From Flavobacteriales bacterium (GTDB lineage: Bacteria > Bacteroidota > Bacteroidia > Flavobacteriales_D > Crocinitomicaceae): a stretch of 64,000 nt of DNA. Location of the stretch: positions 141,677 through 205,676 of the forward strand of contig CANFJL010000003.1 of NCBI GenBank assembly GCA_947447525.1, in the 5' to 3' direction. Below are positions 52,467 through 61,692 of this stretch, piece after piece. Numbering within the stretch: the first letter of the stretch is position 1; every line of letters begins with the position of its first letter. The translations under genes were made by a program, and so were the position numbers. The notes under the pieces are model-generated. The model had not been told where the DNA came from, searched no databases, and saw nothing but the letters and a program-made list of their open reading frames with translations.

Positions 52467-55091
52467 TCAGTTTAATTGATTAACGAGTTCTTCAAATTCT
52501 TTAATTGCGGTAGTGAGTCCATTGGGATTTTTTCCTCCTGCGGTTGCAAAAAAGGCTTGTCCGCCACCGCCACCTTGAATATGCTTGGAAATTCCTTGAA
52601 TTATTTTTGCGGCATTTAAGGACTTACTGGCAACCAAAGGTTCTGCAATGTATACATTCAAGGTGCATTTATCAGCGTCTTTCGTGCCAATAATTCCAAT
52701 AAAATTAGACACTTCTCCTTTCAATTGGAATAAGATATCTTTTACTGATGTCGCATCCAAATCAGTAATAGCACTAAGGAAATTGATGTCTTTAATACTA
52801 ACAATTTTATTTTTCAATTCTTGCTTAAGTGCCTTAGCTTTATCTTTTTGAACCAATTCAAGTTCCTTGGTCAAGGTTTGATTTTTGAGTAAAAGATCTT
52901 CAATCGCTTTATTTAGGTCTTTTGGGTTGCGCAACAAGAGATTTACTTGATCTAATTGAGCTGCTTTTTCTCTAAATAATTGTTCCGCATGAGCACCTGA
53001 AATTGCTTCGATTCTTCTGATTCCTGCTGCTACTGCCGATTCTGAAATGATCGTGAATAGTCCAATGGATGCCGTGTTTGGAACATGAATTCCACCACAA
53101 AGTTCAACGGAGTCACCAAATTTAATTACACGAACATTAGAACCGTATTTTTCCCCAAATAAAGCCATTGCCCCAAGAGCTTTAGCTTCTTCAATAGGCA
53201 CCGCTCTTCTTTCATCTAATGAAGTGTTGGCGTGAATTGCTTCTGCAACCAGTGCTTCAATTTGAATCATTTCAGCTTCACTTATTTTTGCAAAATGTGA
53301 AAAGTCAAATCGTAAATAGGAGTCGTTGACTAGTGAACCTTTTTGTTCTACATGATTGCCTAATACGCTGCGCAGTGCATGGTGCAGTAGGTGTGTAGCA
53401 GAATGATTCTTGGCACATTGATTCCTTTTCTCTGCATCGATAAGTGCTGCAAATTCACCTGAACAATCAGCAGGTATTTTTTCACTTAAATGTATGATGA
53501 GATTATTTTCCTTTTTGGTATCAAAAATTTCAATTTTCTCCTTACCATTTGAAATAGATCCTCTATCACCAACTTGTCCTCCGCCTTCTGGATAAAAAGG
53601 AGTTTGATTGAATACCAATTGATAAAAAGTTTTTTGTTTTTGACTAACTTTTCTGTATTTAATGATTTCAATGTTTGCGCTGGTATGATCATAGCCAATA
53701 AACTCAGTAGTCACATCAGGATTAATTTGCACCCAATCACTTGTTTCTACTGCAGTTGCAGTTCTAGATCGGTCTTTTTGAATCTTCAATTCAGCTTCAA
53801 AGGCGACTTCGTCAATTTTTAAATTGTTTTCTCGAGCAATTAAAGAAGTGAGATCCATTGGGAATCCGTAAGTATCGTACAATTCAAAAACAGCACTTCC
53901 AGAAATAGTTTCATTATTTTGTGCTTTGCAATCTTGCATCAACAAGTCCATTCTTTTAATTCCTAGAGCAAGTGTTCTGAAGAAACTAATTTCTTCTTCT
54001 CTGATTACTTTAGCGATGATATCTTTATGATGAATCAATTCTGGATATGCATCTCCCATAAGCTTTCCTAAAAGAATAGATAAGTCACTTAAAAATGATT
54101 CTTTTAATCCTAAGGTTTGATACCCGTAGCGAACAGCTCTTCTAAGGATGCGTCGAATAACATATCCTGCACCATTATTAGATGGAATTTGTCCGTCTGC
54201 AATCGAAAATGCAATGGCTCTGATGTGGTCTGCAATAACCCTTAAGGCAATATCTGTCTCTTCAGCAGCGCCATAACTTATTCCTGAAACTTGAACCATA
54301 TGTTGAATCAAGGTTTGGAATAAATCGATATCGTAGTTACTTTGTTTTCCTTGCAAGGCCATAGCCAAGCGCTCCAATCCCATTCCTGTATCTACATGTG
54401 TTGCAGGCAAGTTTTCCAATGAACCATCAGATTTTCTGTTGAATTGCATGAAAACATTGTTCCAGATCTCAATCACCTGCGGATGATCTTGATTGACAAA
54501 TGATTTACCTGAATGAAGAGCTCTTTCTTCCTTTGATCTTAAATCAACATGGATTTCAGTGCACGGTCCGCAGGGACCAGTGTCGCCCATTTCCCAAAAA
54601 TTATCTTTTTTGGAGGCGAGTATGATTCGATCTTCATCAATAAGTTCTTTCCAAATGGAAAAACTCTCAGAATCTTGCGGCACATTGTCTGTTTGATCTC
54701 CTTCAAATACGGTAACATACAGTTGATCTTTGGGTATTTTGTATACTTCCGTCAATAATTCCCATGCCCAATTGATCGCCTCCTTTTTAAAATAATCACC
54801 AAAAGACCAATTGCCAAGCATTTCAAACATCGTATGATGGTAGGTATCTACGCCAACTTCTTCTAGGTCATTGTGTTTTCCGGATACGCGCAAACATTTT
54901 TGAGCATTGGCTATTCTTTTGTTGGTAGGTGTTTGATACCCTAAGAAATAGTCTTTAAATTGATTCATCCCAGCATTGGTAAACATTAAGGTCGGGTCAT
55001 TCTTCACAACCATTGGTGCTGAAGAAACAATTTGATGTCCTTTGGAAGCGAAAAAATCAAAATAAAGTTGTCGTATTTCAGAAACTGTCAT
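52467..55091 (-). CDS. alaS: Alanyl-tRNA synthetase
   Basis: A 874-residue class II synthetase. Motif regions appear in VKNDPTLMFTNAGMNQFKDYF, ALEEVGVDTYHHTMFEMLG-type sequence, and GAGYVIRRILRRAVRYG. The editing domain has CAKNHSATHLLHHAL (HxxxH zinc site) and ELCGGIHVPNT (C-x3-H). The C-terminal C-Ala domain contains IQGGGGGQAFFATAGGKNP. Length is normal for bacteria. It charges tRNA-Ala and hydrolyses misacylated Ser/Gly. Divergent from an O-methyltransferase gene; a TAAATTTG box precedes it. Confidence 0.98.
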   Translation of the reverse strand: MTVSEIRQLYFDFFASKGHQIVSSAPMVVKNDPTLMFTNAGMNQFKDYFLGYQTPTNKRIANAQKCLRVSGKHNDLEEVGVDTYHHTMFEMLGNWSFGDYFKKEAINWAWELLTEVYKIPKDQLYVTVFEGDQTDNVPQDSESFSIWKELIDEDRIILASKKDNFWEMGDTGPCGPCTEIHVDLRSKEERALHSGKSFVNQDHPQVIEIWNNVFMQFNRKSDGSLENLPATHVDTGMGLERLAMALQGKQSNYDIDLFQTLIQHMVQVSGISYGAAEETDIALRVIADHIRAIAFSIADGQIPSNNGAGYVIRRILRRAVRYGYQTLGLKESFLSDLSILLGKLMGDAYPELIHHKDIIAKVIREEEISFFRTLALGIKRMDLLMQDCKAQNNETISGSAVFELYDTYGFPMDLTSLIARENNLKIDEVAFEAELKIQKDRSRTATAVETSDWVQINPDVTTEFIGYDHTSANIEIIKYRKVSQKQKTFYQLVFNQTPFYPEGGGQVGDRGSISNGKEKIEIFDTKKENNLIIHLSEKIPADCSGEFAALIDAEKRNQCAKNHSATHLLHHALRSVLGNHVEQKGSLVNDSYLRFDFSHFAKISEAEMIQIEALVAEAIHANTSLDERRAVPIEEAKALGAMALFGEKYGSNVRVIKFGDSVELCGGIHVPNTASIGLFTIISESAVAAGIRRIEAISGAHAEQLFREKAAQLDQVNLLLRNPKDLNKAIEDLLLKNQTLTKELELVQKDKAKALKQELKNKIVSIKDINFLSAITDLDATSVKDILFQLKGEVSNFIGIIGTKDADKCTLNVYIAEPLVASKSLNAAKIIQGISKHIQGGGGGQAFFATAGGKNPNGLTTAIKEFEELVNQLN

Positions 55092-55113
55092 GCTACTTAT
55101 ATAAAATGGTATA

Positions 55114-55121
55114 CAAATTTA
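55114..55121 (-). promoter_or_regulatory. Candidate -7 promoter box for alaS
   Basis: Minus-strand TAAATTTG is an exact TAnnTTTG match, 22 bases before the alaS ATG at 55091. Confidence 0.45.
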
Positions 55122-55258
55122 ATCATTTTACTTTTCTTAAACAGTTAAAGAAAGGAATCGAATTATATGTTTAAGTTCAGTGCATCAATATTTCGGATCT
55201 GAAGCTCTTTTGCTCAGTAATATTAAGCTATTATTCTTACTTTTATCTTTTAAAGAAA

Positions 55259-55903
55259 ATGGAATTCATAGACTCAAATTTAGATAAGTATGTTGTTGAG
55301 CATACCTCGATTGAAAATGATTTATTAAAAAAAATTCAACGAGAAACACATTTGAATGTGTTGCAACCTCGTATGTTAAGCGGTCCTTTTCAAGGAAGAT
55401 TCTTATCTCTTATTTCAAGCTTAATACAACCAGATAAAATTCTTGAAATAGGAACTTATACCGGTTATTCTGCTTTATGTTTAGCAGAAGGGCTTTCGAA
55501 ATCAGGCACCTTAATTACTATTGATATCAATGATGAATTAGAAGAAAGGGTAAAAGGTTATTTTCAAGAGTCCTCTTTCTCAAATCAATTAACACTTATG
55601 ATAGGACCTGCCTTGTCAATAATTCCGCAATTGGAAAATGATTTTGATTTGGTGTTTATCGATGCCGATAAAAAAAATTATATCAACTACTACAAAGAAA
55701 TTTTCCCTAAAGTAAGGGTAGGTGGTTTGATTATAGCAGATAATGTCTTGTGGTCAGGGAAAGTAGTTGATCAGGATGCTCAAGATCCGGATACTCAATT
55801 ATTAAGGGATTTCAATTTAATGATTCAGAGTGATTCAAGGGTAAGCAATATCTTGCTTCCTATTCGTGATGGCTTAATGCTTGTTAGAAAAATAAGTAAT
55901 TGA
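55259..55903 (+). CDS. Class I SAM-dependent O-methyltransferase (COMT-like)
   Basis: A 214-residue enzyme of the catechol/caffeoyl-CoA-type O-methyltransferase family. ILEIGTYTGYSALCLAEGL is the SAM loop, LITIDINDELEE the second-strand acidic turn, DLVFIDADKKNYINYY the metal-binding DADK motif and LIIADNVLWSGKV the DN pair. MLSGPFQGRFLSLI is the N-terminal motif common to the YrrM/TrmR group, so a tRNA or small-molecule substrate is possible. The TGATG junction couples it to the MnmD-like gene. Confidence 0.88.
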   Translation: MEFIDSNLDKYVVEHTSIENDLLKKIQRETHLNVLQPRMLSGPFQGRFLSLISSLIQPDKILEIGTYTGYSALCLAEGLSKSGTLITIDINDELEERVKGYFQESSFSNQLTLMIGPALSIIPQLENDFDLVFIDADKKNYINYYKEIFPKVRVGGLIIADNVLWSGKVVDQDAQDPDTQLLRDFNLMIQSDSRVSNILLPIRDGLMLVRKISN

Positions 55904-56571
55904 TGAAGCGTGAAATTGTAATTACTGATGATGGGTCTTCTAGTATTTATTTACCCGAATTAGATGAACATTATCACTCCTTTCACGGCGCAATTCAGGA
56001 GGCAGATCATGTATTTGTAAAGCAAGGACTTAATGATTTTTTAGACGCTAATGAAATCTCCATATTAGAAATTGGCTTCGGTACAGGGTTAAATTGTTTT
56101 TTAGCTGCCGTTTGGTCTATGCAAAATCAAATTAAAATAAATTATGTTGGCCTAGAGCCGAATCCAATTGATTTAGAAGTATTACAGAAAATGAATTATT
56201 CAAAAGGGAAATATTTGGATTATCATTTATTTTATGAGGGTGTTTGCAATGCTGAATGGGAACAGAAATTTCGGGTGCATGATAAATTTACAGCAACGAA
56301 GGTTAGGAAGTGCTTGCAAGATTTTAAAAGTGAAGGAACCTTCGACTTGATTTTCTTTGATGCTTTTTCTCCCAAATCTCAACCTGAGTTATGGACTTTA
56401 ACCATTTTTACTCAAGTTTATAATTTAATGAATCCGGGCGGAATTTTAGTTACTTATTGTGCAAAAGGCCAAGTGAAGAGGGATTTGAAGTCCGCTGGAT
56501 TTACAGTAGAGTCATTAGAAGGCCCACCAGGTAAAAGAGAAATGTTACGTGCGAGAAAGCTAAGTGTTTAG
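55903..56571 (+). CDS. mnmD: MnmD-like tRNA 5-methylaminomethyl-2-thiouridine methyltransferase
   Basis: The protein has 222 residues from the ATG at 55903, which shares its first base with the previous stop. HYHSFHGAIQEADHVFVKQGL matches the N-terminal substrate loop of the MnmC methyltransferase domain, ILEIGFGTGLNCFLAAVW is the SAM loop, and FDLIFFDAFSPKSQPELWT and GGILVTYCAKGQVKRDLKSAGF are diagnostic. It is the stand-alone methyltransferase half of MnmC, completing the mnm5s2U34 modification in tRNA. The FAD oxidase half is absent, as expected for MnmD. Confidence 0.9.
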   Translation: MKREIVITDDGSSSIYLPELDEHYHSFHGAIQEADHVFVKQGLNDFLDANEISILEIGFGTGLNCFLAAVWSMQNQIKINYVGLEPNPIDLEVLQKMNYSKGKYLDYHLFYEGVCNAEWEQKFRVHDKFTATKVRKCLQDFKSEGTFDLIFFDAFSPKSQPELWTLTIFTQVYNLMNPGGILVTYCAKGQVKRDLKSAGFTVESLEGPPGKREMLRARKLSV

Positions 56572-56765
56572 TAGACAATCAATTGAAGATAAGTTAATTT
56601 TAATTAACATTTATTATCTTTAAAGATGCAAGAAAAACCAAAATACAAGCTTACCTTTGCTTCGAATTACTTTTCATAGTGGTAATTTAAGTTTTATAGT
56701 TTTAGTTTGATTTAGCGAAAAGAGGAACAAATTAGATTTGTTCCTCTTTTTGTTTTTAATAAGTT
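56572..56765 (+). other. Intergenic segment with a possible short transcript ending in a strong terminator
   Basis: Between the MnmD-like gene and the convergent Nudix gene there is a near-consensus -7 box (TATCTTTA, 56615-56622), a 17-codon open frame from ATG 56626 (MQEKPKYKLTFASNYFS) ending TAG, and a 14-bp perfect hairpin terminator at 56718-56750. The segment could encode a small RNA of about 125 bases or a tiny peptide, or may be only the 3' trailer of the preceding operon. Nothing in it matches an RNA family I recognise. Confidence 0.25.
56718..56755. terminator. Bidirectional Rho-independent terminator
   Basis: A perfect 14-bp stem AAAAGAGGAACAAA / TTTGTTCCTCTTTT with a 5-base loop (TTAGA) is flanked by a T tract on the plus strand and an A tract on the left. 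It can stop transcription from both the methyltransferase pair and the convergent Nudix gene. Confidence 0.85.
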
Positions 56766-57416
56766 TTATTTATTCGCGCCAAAATAAATTTTCAACACTT
56801 CTTTTACTTCATTTAGAATTAAAGCGCTGGCTCCCCAGACCCAATTTCCCTGAATTAAAAAACCTGTTACTTCAATTGTTTCATTAGTATCATTAAGGGT
56901 TATTTCCTTTTTATGTATGTTTTTCTCTTCAATAATTTCTGATAATGGGACCGTTAATATTTCAGAAACTTCCCTTTTTTCAGCAAGCAAGGCTACGGAA
57001 TTGAAATGCAGAAATAAAAAAGGATGCACATCAAAATTAGAAATTGGAATATAAACGGGACTTAAAGCTCCAGCCGATTGATTTTCATCAGAAATTAGAC
57101 CGATTTCTTCATGACTTTCCCTAATAGCAGTATGGAGTAAATTTTTGTCTTTTTCATCAGTTTTTCCACCAGGAAATGCAATTTGTCCACTATGAGCTCC
57201 GTCGTAGACACTTCGTTTAATCAATATTAAATGGGGATCAGCTGGATTGGTGAAGAATAAGTGTATTGCTACAGAAGCTTGCTTAGGTGCAATTGCTTGT
57301 CTTCTAGAAACACTAGATTTTTCTCTTCCTTTGGGCAACATCATCAAATGCGCATCTTCTCCTGGTAGTTGATTTTCTATAATTTCTTTAAAAAGTTGCT
57401 TTATTTTTTCTTGCAC
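56766..57416 (-). CDS. Nudix hydrolase, CoA-pyrophosphatase (NudL/UPF0035) type
   Basis: The protein has 216 residues and starts with GTG at 57416. LILIKRSVYDGAHSGQIAFPGG is the UPF0035 motif that precedes the Nudix box in CoA pyrophosphatases, and FPGGKTDEKDKNL and TAIRESHEEIGL form the Nudix box with its metal-binding glutamates. VHPFLFLHF and WGASALILNEV fit the C-terminal part. It probably cleaves CoA or its derivatives to phosphopantetheine and 3',5'-ADP. It ends beside a strong bidirectional terminator. Confidence 0.88.
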   Translation of the reverse strand: MQEKIKQLFKEIIENQLPGEDAHLMMLPKGREKSSVSRRQAIAPKQASVAIHLFFTNPADPHLILIKRSVYDGAHSGQIAFPGGKTDEKDKNLLHTAIRESHEEIGLISDENQSAGALSPVYIPISNFDVHPFLFLHFNSVALLAEKREVSEILTVPLSEIIEEKNIHKKEITLNDTNETIEVTGFLIQGNWVWGASALILNEVKEVLKIYFGANK

Positions 57417-57504
57417 AAGTTCTTGCTGATTATTTATTAGTTCGAAATTAAAGAAAATAACAGGCGATGCTTTAAAATTATCAATTTATTAAAATTTCAT
57501 TAAT

Positions 57505-57526
57505 ACCCCCTCAAAAAATAGGGGGT
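57505..57526. promoter_or_regulatory. Inverted repeat upstream of glnA, candidate operator
   Basis: Arms ACCCCCT (57505-57511) and AGGGGGT (57520-57526) are perfectly complementary across an 8-base spacer CAAAAAAT. The repeat sits about 50 bases upstream of the glnA -7 box in otherwise A+T-rich DNA. No T tract follows, so it is not a typical terminator. Position suggests a binding site for a nitrogen-responsive regulator; this is inferred. Confidence 0.45.
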
Positions 57527-57575
57527 GTGTTGAAAAAAAGATATAAATTATTGTTTTTTGATAATTATTTTAAAT

Positions 57576-57583
57576 TAATTTTG
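57576..57583 (+). promoter_or_regulatory. Candidate -7 promoter box for glnA
   Basis: TAATTTTG matches TAnnTTTG and lies 16 bases before the ATG at 57600. A TTG at 57551-57553 is 22 bases upstream of the box, an acceptable -33 spacing for Bacteroidota sigma-A promoters. Confidence 0.55.
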
Positions 57584-57599
57584 CTAAAAAATTGATTTT

Positions 57600-59786
57600 A
57601 TGGCAACCAAACGACTAAGAGCATATCAGGATGTATTGAATAGAGAACCTAAAAACATCGATTATGAGGGTAAATTATCTGATTTATTTGGATCAAATGT
57701 ATTTCATGCTGAAGTAATGCGTGAGTACTTGCCTTCTGAAACGTATAAATCAATGATGGCTTCCATACAAACTGGGGTTCGTTTAGATAGAAAAAATGCT
57801 GATCAAGTAGCTTCCTCTATGAAGGATTGGTCAATATCTAAAGGTGCAACACATTATACCCATTGGTTTCAACCCTTAACCGGTTCGACAGCAGAGAAAC
57901 ATGATGCTTTTTTAAAACCAATTGGTCCAGGTAAGGCAATTGAAAGGTTTGATGGTGAATTGTTAATTCAGCAAGAGCCGGATGCTTCTTCTTTTCCAAA
58001 TGGAGGAATTCGAAATACTTTTGAAGCAAGAGGATACACCGCTTGGGATCCTTCTTCGCCTGCTTTTATCATTGGAAAAACATTATGTATTCCAACCATT
58101 TTTATTTCCTACACAGGAGAGTCATTGGATTACAAAATGCCTTTAATCAAAGCTTTAACAGCAATTGATACTGCCGCTGTTGATGTTTGCCAATATTTTG
58201 ATAAAAATGTAACCAAGGTAAATGCTACCCTTGGTTGGGAACAAGAATACTTTTTGATTGACCAAGCTTTATTTAATGCTAGACCAGACTTATTGCTAAC
58301 AGGAAGAGCTTTGTTTGGCCATGCTCCTGCAAAAGGGCAACAATTAGAAGATCATTATTTTGGTTCAATTCCTGAAAGAGTTACAGCTTTTATGCGTGAT
58401 TTTGAGATGGAAGCTTTGAAATTGGGAATCCCTGTTACAACAAGACATAATGAAGTAGCGCCCAACCAGTTTGAATGTGCTCCTATTTTTGAGGAATGTA
58501 ATTTAGCCAACGATCACAATCTACTTTTAATGGATTTGATGGAGAAAATTGCAAGAAAACATAATTTCCGTGTGTTGCTTCATGAGAAACCGTTTGCTGG
58601 AGTAAATGGTTCTGGAAAACATAACAATTGGTCTTTGAGTACAGATACAGGTGTAAATTTATTAGCGCCAGGTAAAAATCCAAAGTCTAACTTGCAATTC
58701 TTAACCTTCTTCGTGAATACGATTATGGCCATCCATGATAATGCAGACTTGTTAAGAGCAGCTATTGCATCAGCGGGTAATGATCATCGATTGGGTGCCA
58801 ACGAAGCGCCTCCAGCGATAATTTCTGTTTTTATTGGAACGCAGTTGTCTACGCTTCTTGATGATATTGAAAAGAATGTTAAGGCAGGTAAAATGACGCC
58901 TCAGGATAAAACAGAATTGAAATTAAATATTGGTAAAATCCCTCAAATTCTATTAGATAATACAGATAGAAACAGGACATCTCCTTTTGCATTCACAGGT
59001 AATAAGTTCGAATTTAGAGCAGTAGGATCATCTGCAAATTGCGGTTCTGCGATGATTGTTGTAAATACTATAGTTGCAAAGCAATTGCAATTGTTTAAAA
59101 AATCTGTTGATGCTCGAATCACGAAAGGAGAATCTAAAGATGAAGCAATTTTAAAAGAATTACAATTGCTTATTAAAAGCTCTAAGAAAATTCGTTTCGA
59201 AGGAAATGGATACGGAGAGGAATGGGTTACTGAAGCGCTATCTCGTGGATTGTCCAATTTAAAGGATACCCCAAGAGCATTGAAAGTTTGGGATGATAAA
59301 AAAGTTATTCGATTGTTTGATGAAATGGGGGTCTTATCGCCTCGTGAATTGGAGGCGAGAAAAGAAATTGAATTCGAGAATTATATTCTAAAGATTCAAA
59401 TTGAATCTCGATTGATGGGAGATATCGTTCAAAATTATTTTATTCCTGCGGCCGTGACGTATCAAAATAAATTAATAGAAAATGTAAATGGTTTGTTGAA
59501 AATTTTTGGCGATAAGGAAGGAAGGGTTATTGCAAAAGCTCAAATGGAATTGTTGGAGAAAATTAGTGGACATATTAATTCAATGAAATCAGCATCAGAC
59601 AAAATGCTTGTGCAAAGAAAATTAGCGAATAAAGAAGCCCATGCGGAACAAAAAGCACTTTCTTATTGTGATAATGTTAAAGTTCACTTTGATGAAATTC
59701 GCTATCATGCTGATAAATTAGAGTTACTTGTTGAAGATGAATTATGGCCATTGCCAAAGTTTAGAGAAATGCTCTTTACGCGTTAA
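57600..59786 (+). CDS. glnN: Glutamine synthetase type III
   Basis: A 728-residue GSIII, the large form common in Bacteroidota. The N-terminal region includes FGSNVFHAEVMREYLP and TGSTAEKHDAFLKP; TLGWEQEYFLID supplies metal-binding glutamates; EVAPNQFECAPIFEECN and LLHEKPFAGVNGSGKHNNWS are the GSIII ATP/glutamate signatures; RNRTSPFAFTGNKFEFRAVGSS carries the C-terminal arginine and glutamate site. It condenses ammonia and glutamate using ATP. It is preceded by a -7 box and a CCCCCT/AGGGGG inverted repeat, which may mediate nitrogen control. Confidence 0.97.
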   Translation: MATKRLRAYQDVLNREPKNIDYEGKLSDLFGSNVFHAEVMREYLPSETYKSMMASIQTGVRLDRKNADQVASSMKDWSISKGATHYTHWFQPLTGSTAEKHDAFLKPIGPGKAIERFDGELLIQQEPDASSFPNGGIRNTFEARGYTAWDPSSPAFIIGKTLCIPTIFISYTGESLDYKMPLIKALTAIDTAAVDVCQYFDKNVTKVNATLGWEQEYFLIDQALFNARPDLLLTGRALFGHAPAKGQQLEDHYFGSIPERVTAFMRDFEMEALKLGIPVTTRHNEVAPNQFECAPIFEECNLANDHNLLLMDLMEKIARKHNFRVLLHEKPFAGVNGSGKHNNWSLSTDTGVNLLAPGKNPKSNLQFLTFFVNTIMAIHDNADLLRAAIASAGNDHRLGANEAPPAIISVFIGTQLSTLLDDIEKNVKAGKMTPQDKTELKLNIGKIPQILLDNTDRNRTSPFAFTGNKFEFRAVGSSANCGSAMIVVNTIVAKQLQLFKKSVDARITKGESKDEAILKELQLLIKSSKKIRFEGNGYGEEWVTEALSRGLSNLKDTPRALKVWDDKKVIRLFDEMGVLSPRELEARKEIEFENYILKIQIESRLMGDIVQNYFIPAAVTYQNKLIENVNGLLKIFGDKEGRVIAKAQMELLEKISGHINSMKSASDKMLVQRKLANKEAHAEQKALSYCDNVKVHFDEIRYHADKLELLVEDELWPLPKFREMLFTR

Positions 59787-59795
59787 TCTTAGACT

Positions 59796-61061
59796 TTAAT
59801 TCTCTTTATTCAAGTTCAATGCCAGTCTAAGTATTTCAATACTTGGTATTTTATCTTTTTTAAATTTCACCTCAAATAGGTTTCTATTTCGTTTTTCGAT
59901 GGTACTTATTTCTGTAATCGTTTCAGCAAATTCTTTACTAACACTATAGGCTGGAATGAATTCTAAAAAAGCACCTTTCCAACCTAAATTCCTAATTTCA
60001 GTGATGTATTTTGGTTGGCCTGAAATCACAAATGGTTGATTTGTAGAAGACATAAAGTTGTTTTGGTATTTTCTAACACCTAGATAAATTGAGTTTCTTG
60101 ATAATTGTTTAAAGTAATAGGTTGTTCCATTATAGCAAATATTTTTTCCTACTCGTTGACAAGAAACACCAATTTCATCCTGAAGTATTTGCATAACCTC
60201 TTCTTTTTTTGTTGTATGCTTAAAGTTTAATAATAATTCAAATGATGGCGCTATTCCACTTTTAATTTCACTTTCAAAAAAGTCGGCTCCATAGTAGTTA
60301 AGTGAAATATCATCCATATCGGATATCAATGCTGCAATTTTTTTTAAATCTTTATTACCAATAAAACGTTGGTTTACTTTTGAAGAAAAATGAAAACAAT
60401 CTTCTGAAGAAACTAGTGTTTTTCTTTTATAAGGATTTCCTTTAGATCTTATGATAACTTTTTCATCTTCTAATTCAACTTGATAGGAGTAACGCACTTT
60501 GTTTTGTTCAATCTTGAAATGATTTAATGTGGTATTTTCTTTGATTTCAAGTGAAAAGTTGGAATCAAATAAGAGTGATTTAATTTCTGCTTTACTTAAT
60601 TTTATTTTAGTAGAATTCCCTATGTATGCATACTTATCATGCTTTTTATTTTCGAATACCAAGATGCGATTATTCGTTTCTTTTAAGTTAGATTTCCCTC
60701 TAATAAACCAAAGATTTTCATTTTTTCTTGTAATCTGAATTAAATAAATATCTTCTCTTAAATCAAAAGCGCTTATTAATTTTCCTCGCGTATCATATTT
60801 ATCTAAATTAATAAGATCATGAAGGTCATTTAATATAGACACATCTTTATTTCTAAACCATAAATCAAATAGAATTTCTTTTGTTAATGCAATTGGTTTA
60901 ATTTGAATAAGATCTGTTGTTCCTGATGGTAAAAGGATTTTTGTAGTGCGACTTTTGTGGGCCTTAGATTCAATAGCTTTGAATTCTTTTGTCCCTATAT
61001 ATACCATCGACCAAAAAAAGGCTAGGGTAATAATTTGCATGAATAGTTTAATCTTTCGCAT
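59796..61061 (-). CDS. Uncharacterised membrane-anchored protein
   Basis: The protein has 421 residues from the ATG at 61061; an upstream in-frame TTG at 61070 falls inside a -7 box. One N-terminal transmembrane or signal-anchor segment is seen (LFMQIITLAFFWSMVYIGT), and the remainder is probably periplasmic. The body is rich in lysine, asparagine and isoleucine with alternating beta-strand patterns, and has three cysteines in the second half. I do not recognise a family. It stands between glnN (nine bases between convergent stops) and a divergent acyltransferase. Function unknown. Confidence 0.7.
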   Translation of the reverse strand: MRKIKLFMQIITLAFFWSMVYIGTKEFKAIESKAHKSRTTKILLPSGTTDLIQIKPIALTKEILFDLWFRNKDVSILNDLHDLINLDKYDTRGKLISAFDLREDIYLIQITRKNENLWFIRGKSNLKETNNRILVFENKKHDKYAYIGNSTKIKLSKAEIKSLLFDSNFSLEIKENTTLNHFKIEQNKVRYSYQVELEDEKVIIRSKGNPYKRKTLVSSEDCFHFSSKVNQRFIGNKDLKKIAALISDMDDISLNYYGADFFESEIKSGIAPSFELLLNFKHTTKKEEVMQILQDEIGVSCQRVGKNICYNGTTYYFKQLSRNSIYLGVRKYQNNFMSSTNQPFVISGQPKYITEIRNLGWKGAFLEFIPAYSVSKEFAETITEISTIEKRNRNLFEVKFKKDKIPSIEILRLALNLNKEN

Positions 61062-61067
61062 CTTATG

Positions 61068-61075
61068 CAAATTTA
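61068..61075 (-). promoter_or_regulatory. Candidate -7 promoter box for the uncharacterised membrane-anchored protein
   Basis: Minus-strand TAAATTTG matches TAnnTTTG and ends six bases before the ATG at 61061, implying a nearly leaderless transcript. It overlaps the alternative TTG start, which supports the ATG. Confidence 0.35.
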
Positions 61076-61149
61076 CATCAATCTATATTTGTTTTTTCAA
61101 TTCATTACTTTTATTTAAGCTATTTCTTTAGTATTGATTAATTTTGGAT

Positions 61150-61692
61150 ATGAAATTATTGATTCGTTTTATTTTTTGGCTCATTGGTTGGAAAATTGAC
61201 CCTAATGCACCCACGGACATAAAAAAATGTGTCATAGTTGTCGGTCCACACACTTCTAATTGGGATTTTGTCCTTGGAAAAATGGCCTTCATGACTTATG
61301 GCGTAAAAGCAAAGTTTTTGATTAAAAAAGAATTATTTTTTTTTCCTCTAGGATTGATTCTCAAAGCCATGGGGGGAATTCCTGTCGATCGCAAAAAAAC
61401 CAACAATCTAACAGAAGCTGCTTTGGATTATTTTAAACAAAATGAAACCATGTATATGGTGTTTTCTCCAGAAGGAACTCGAAGTTATAATCCGAATTGG
61501 AAAAAAGGATTCTATTATATTGCTCAAAAAGCACAAGTACCAATCTATATTTGCTATATTGATTTTTCAACAAAAACAGGTGGATTCCACAGTCTCTATT
61601 ATCCAAGCGGCAATGTTGTGGATGATATTAATCACATTAAAGAAGTATTAAAACAATATAAAGGAAGGTTTCCTGAAAAAGGTATCTATTGA
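61150..61692 (+). CDS. Lysophospholipid acyltransferase (PlsC-like)
   Basis: The protein has 180 residues from the ATG at 61150; a TTG lies six bases upstream. VVGPHTSNWDFVLGKMA is a variant of the HxxxxD active-site motif (block I) seen in a short PlsC-like group with 'HTSNWD', FLIKKELFFFPLGLILKAMGGIPVDR is blocks II-III, and VFSPEGTRS is the EGTR block. A single N-terminal hydrophobic segment (FIFWLIGW) may anchor it. It transfers acyl groups in phospholipid or ornithine-lipid-type synthesis; the exact acceptor is unknown. Confidence 0.88.
   Translation: MKLLIRFIFWLIGWKIDPNAPTDIKKCVIVVGPHTSNWDFVLGKMAFMTYGVKAKFLIKKELFFFPLGLILKAMGGIPVDRKKTNNLTEAALDYFKQNETMYMVFSPEGTRSYNPNWKKGFYYIAQKAQVPIYICYIDFSTKTGGFHSLYYPSGNVVDDINHIKEVLKQYKGRFPEKGIY

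Noticed and set aside
56626..56679. Leader peptide of an amino-acid attenuator
   Set aside because: The 17-residue frame has no run of a single regulatory amino acid, and no biosynthetic operon follows the terminator on that strand.
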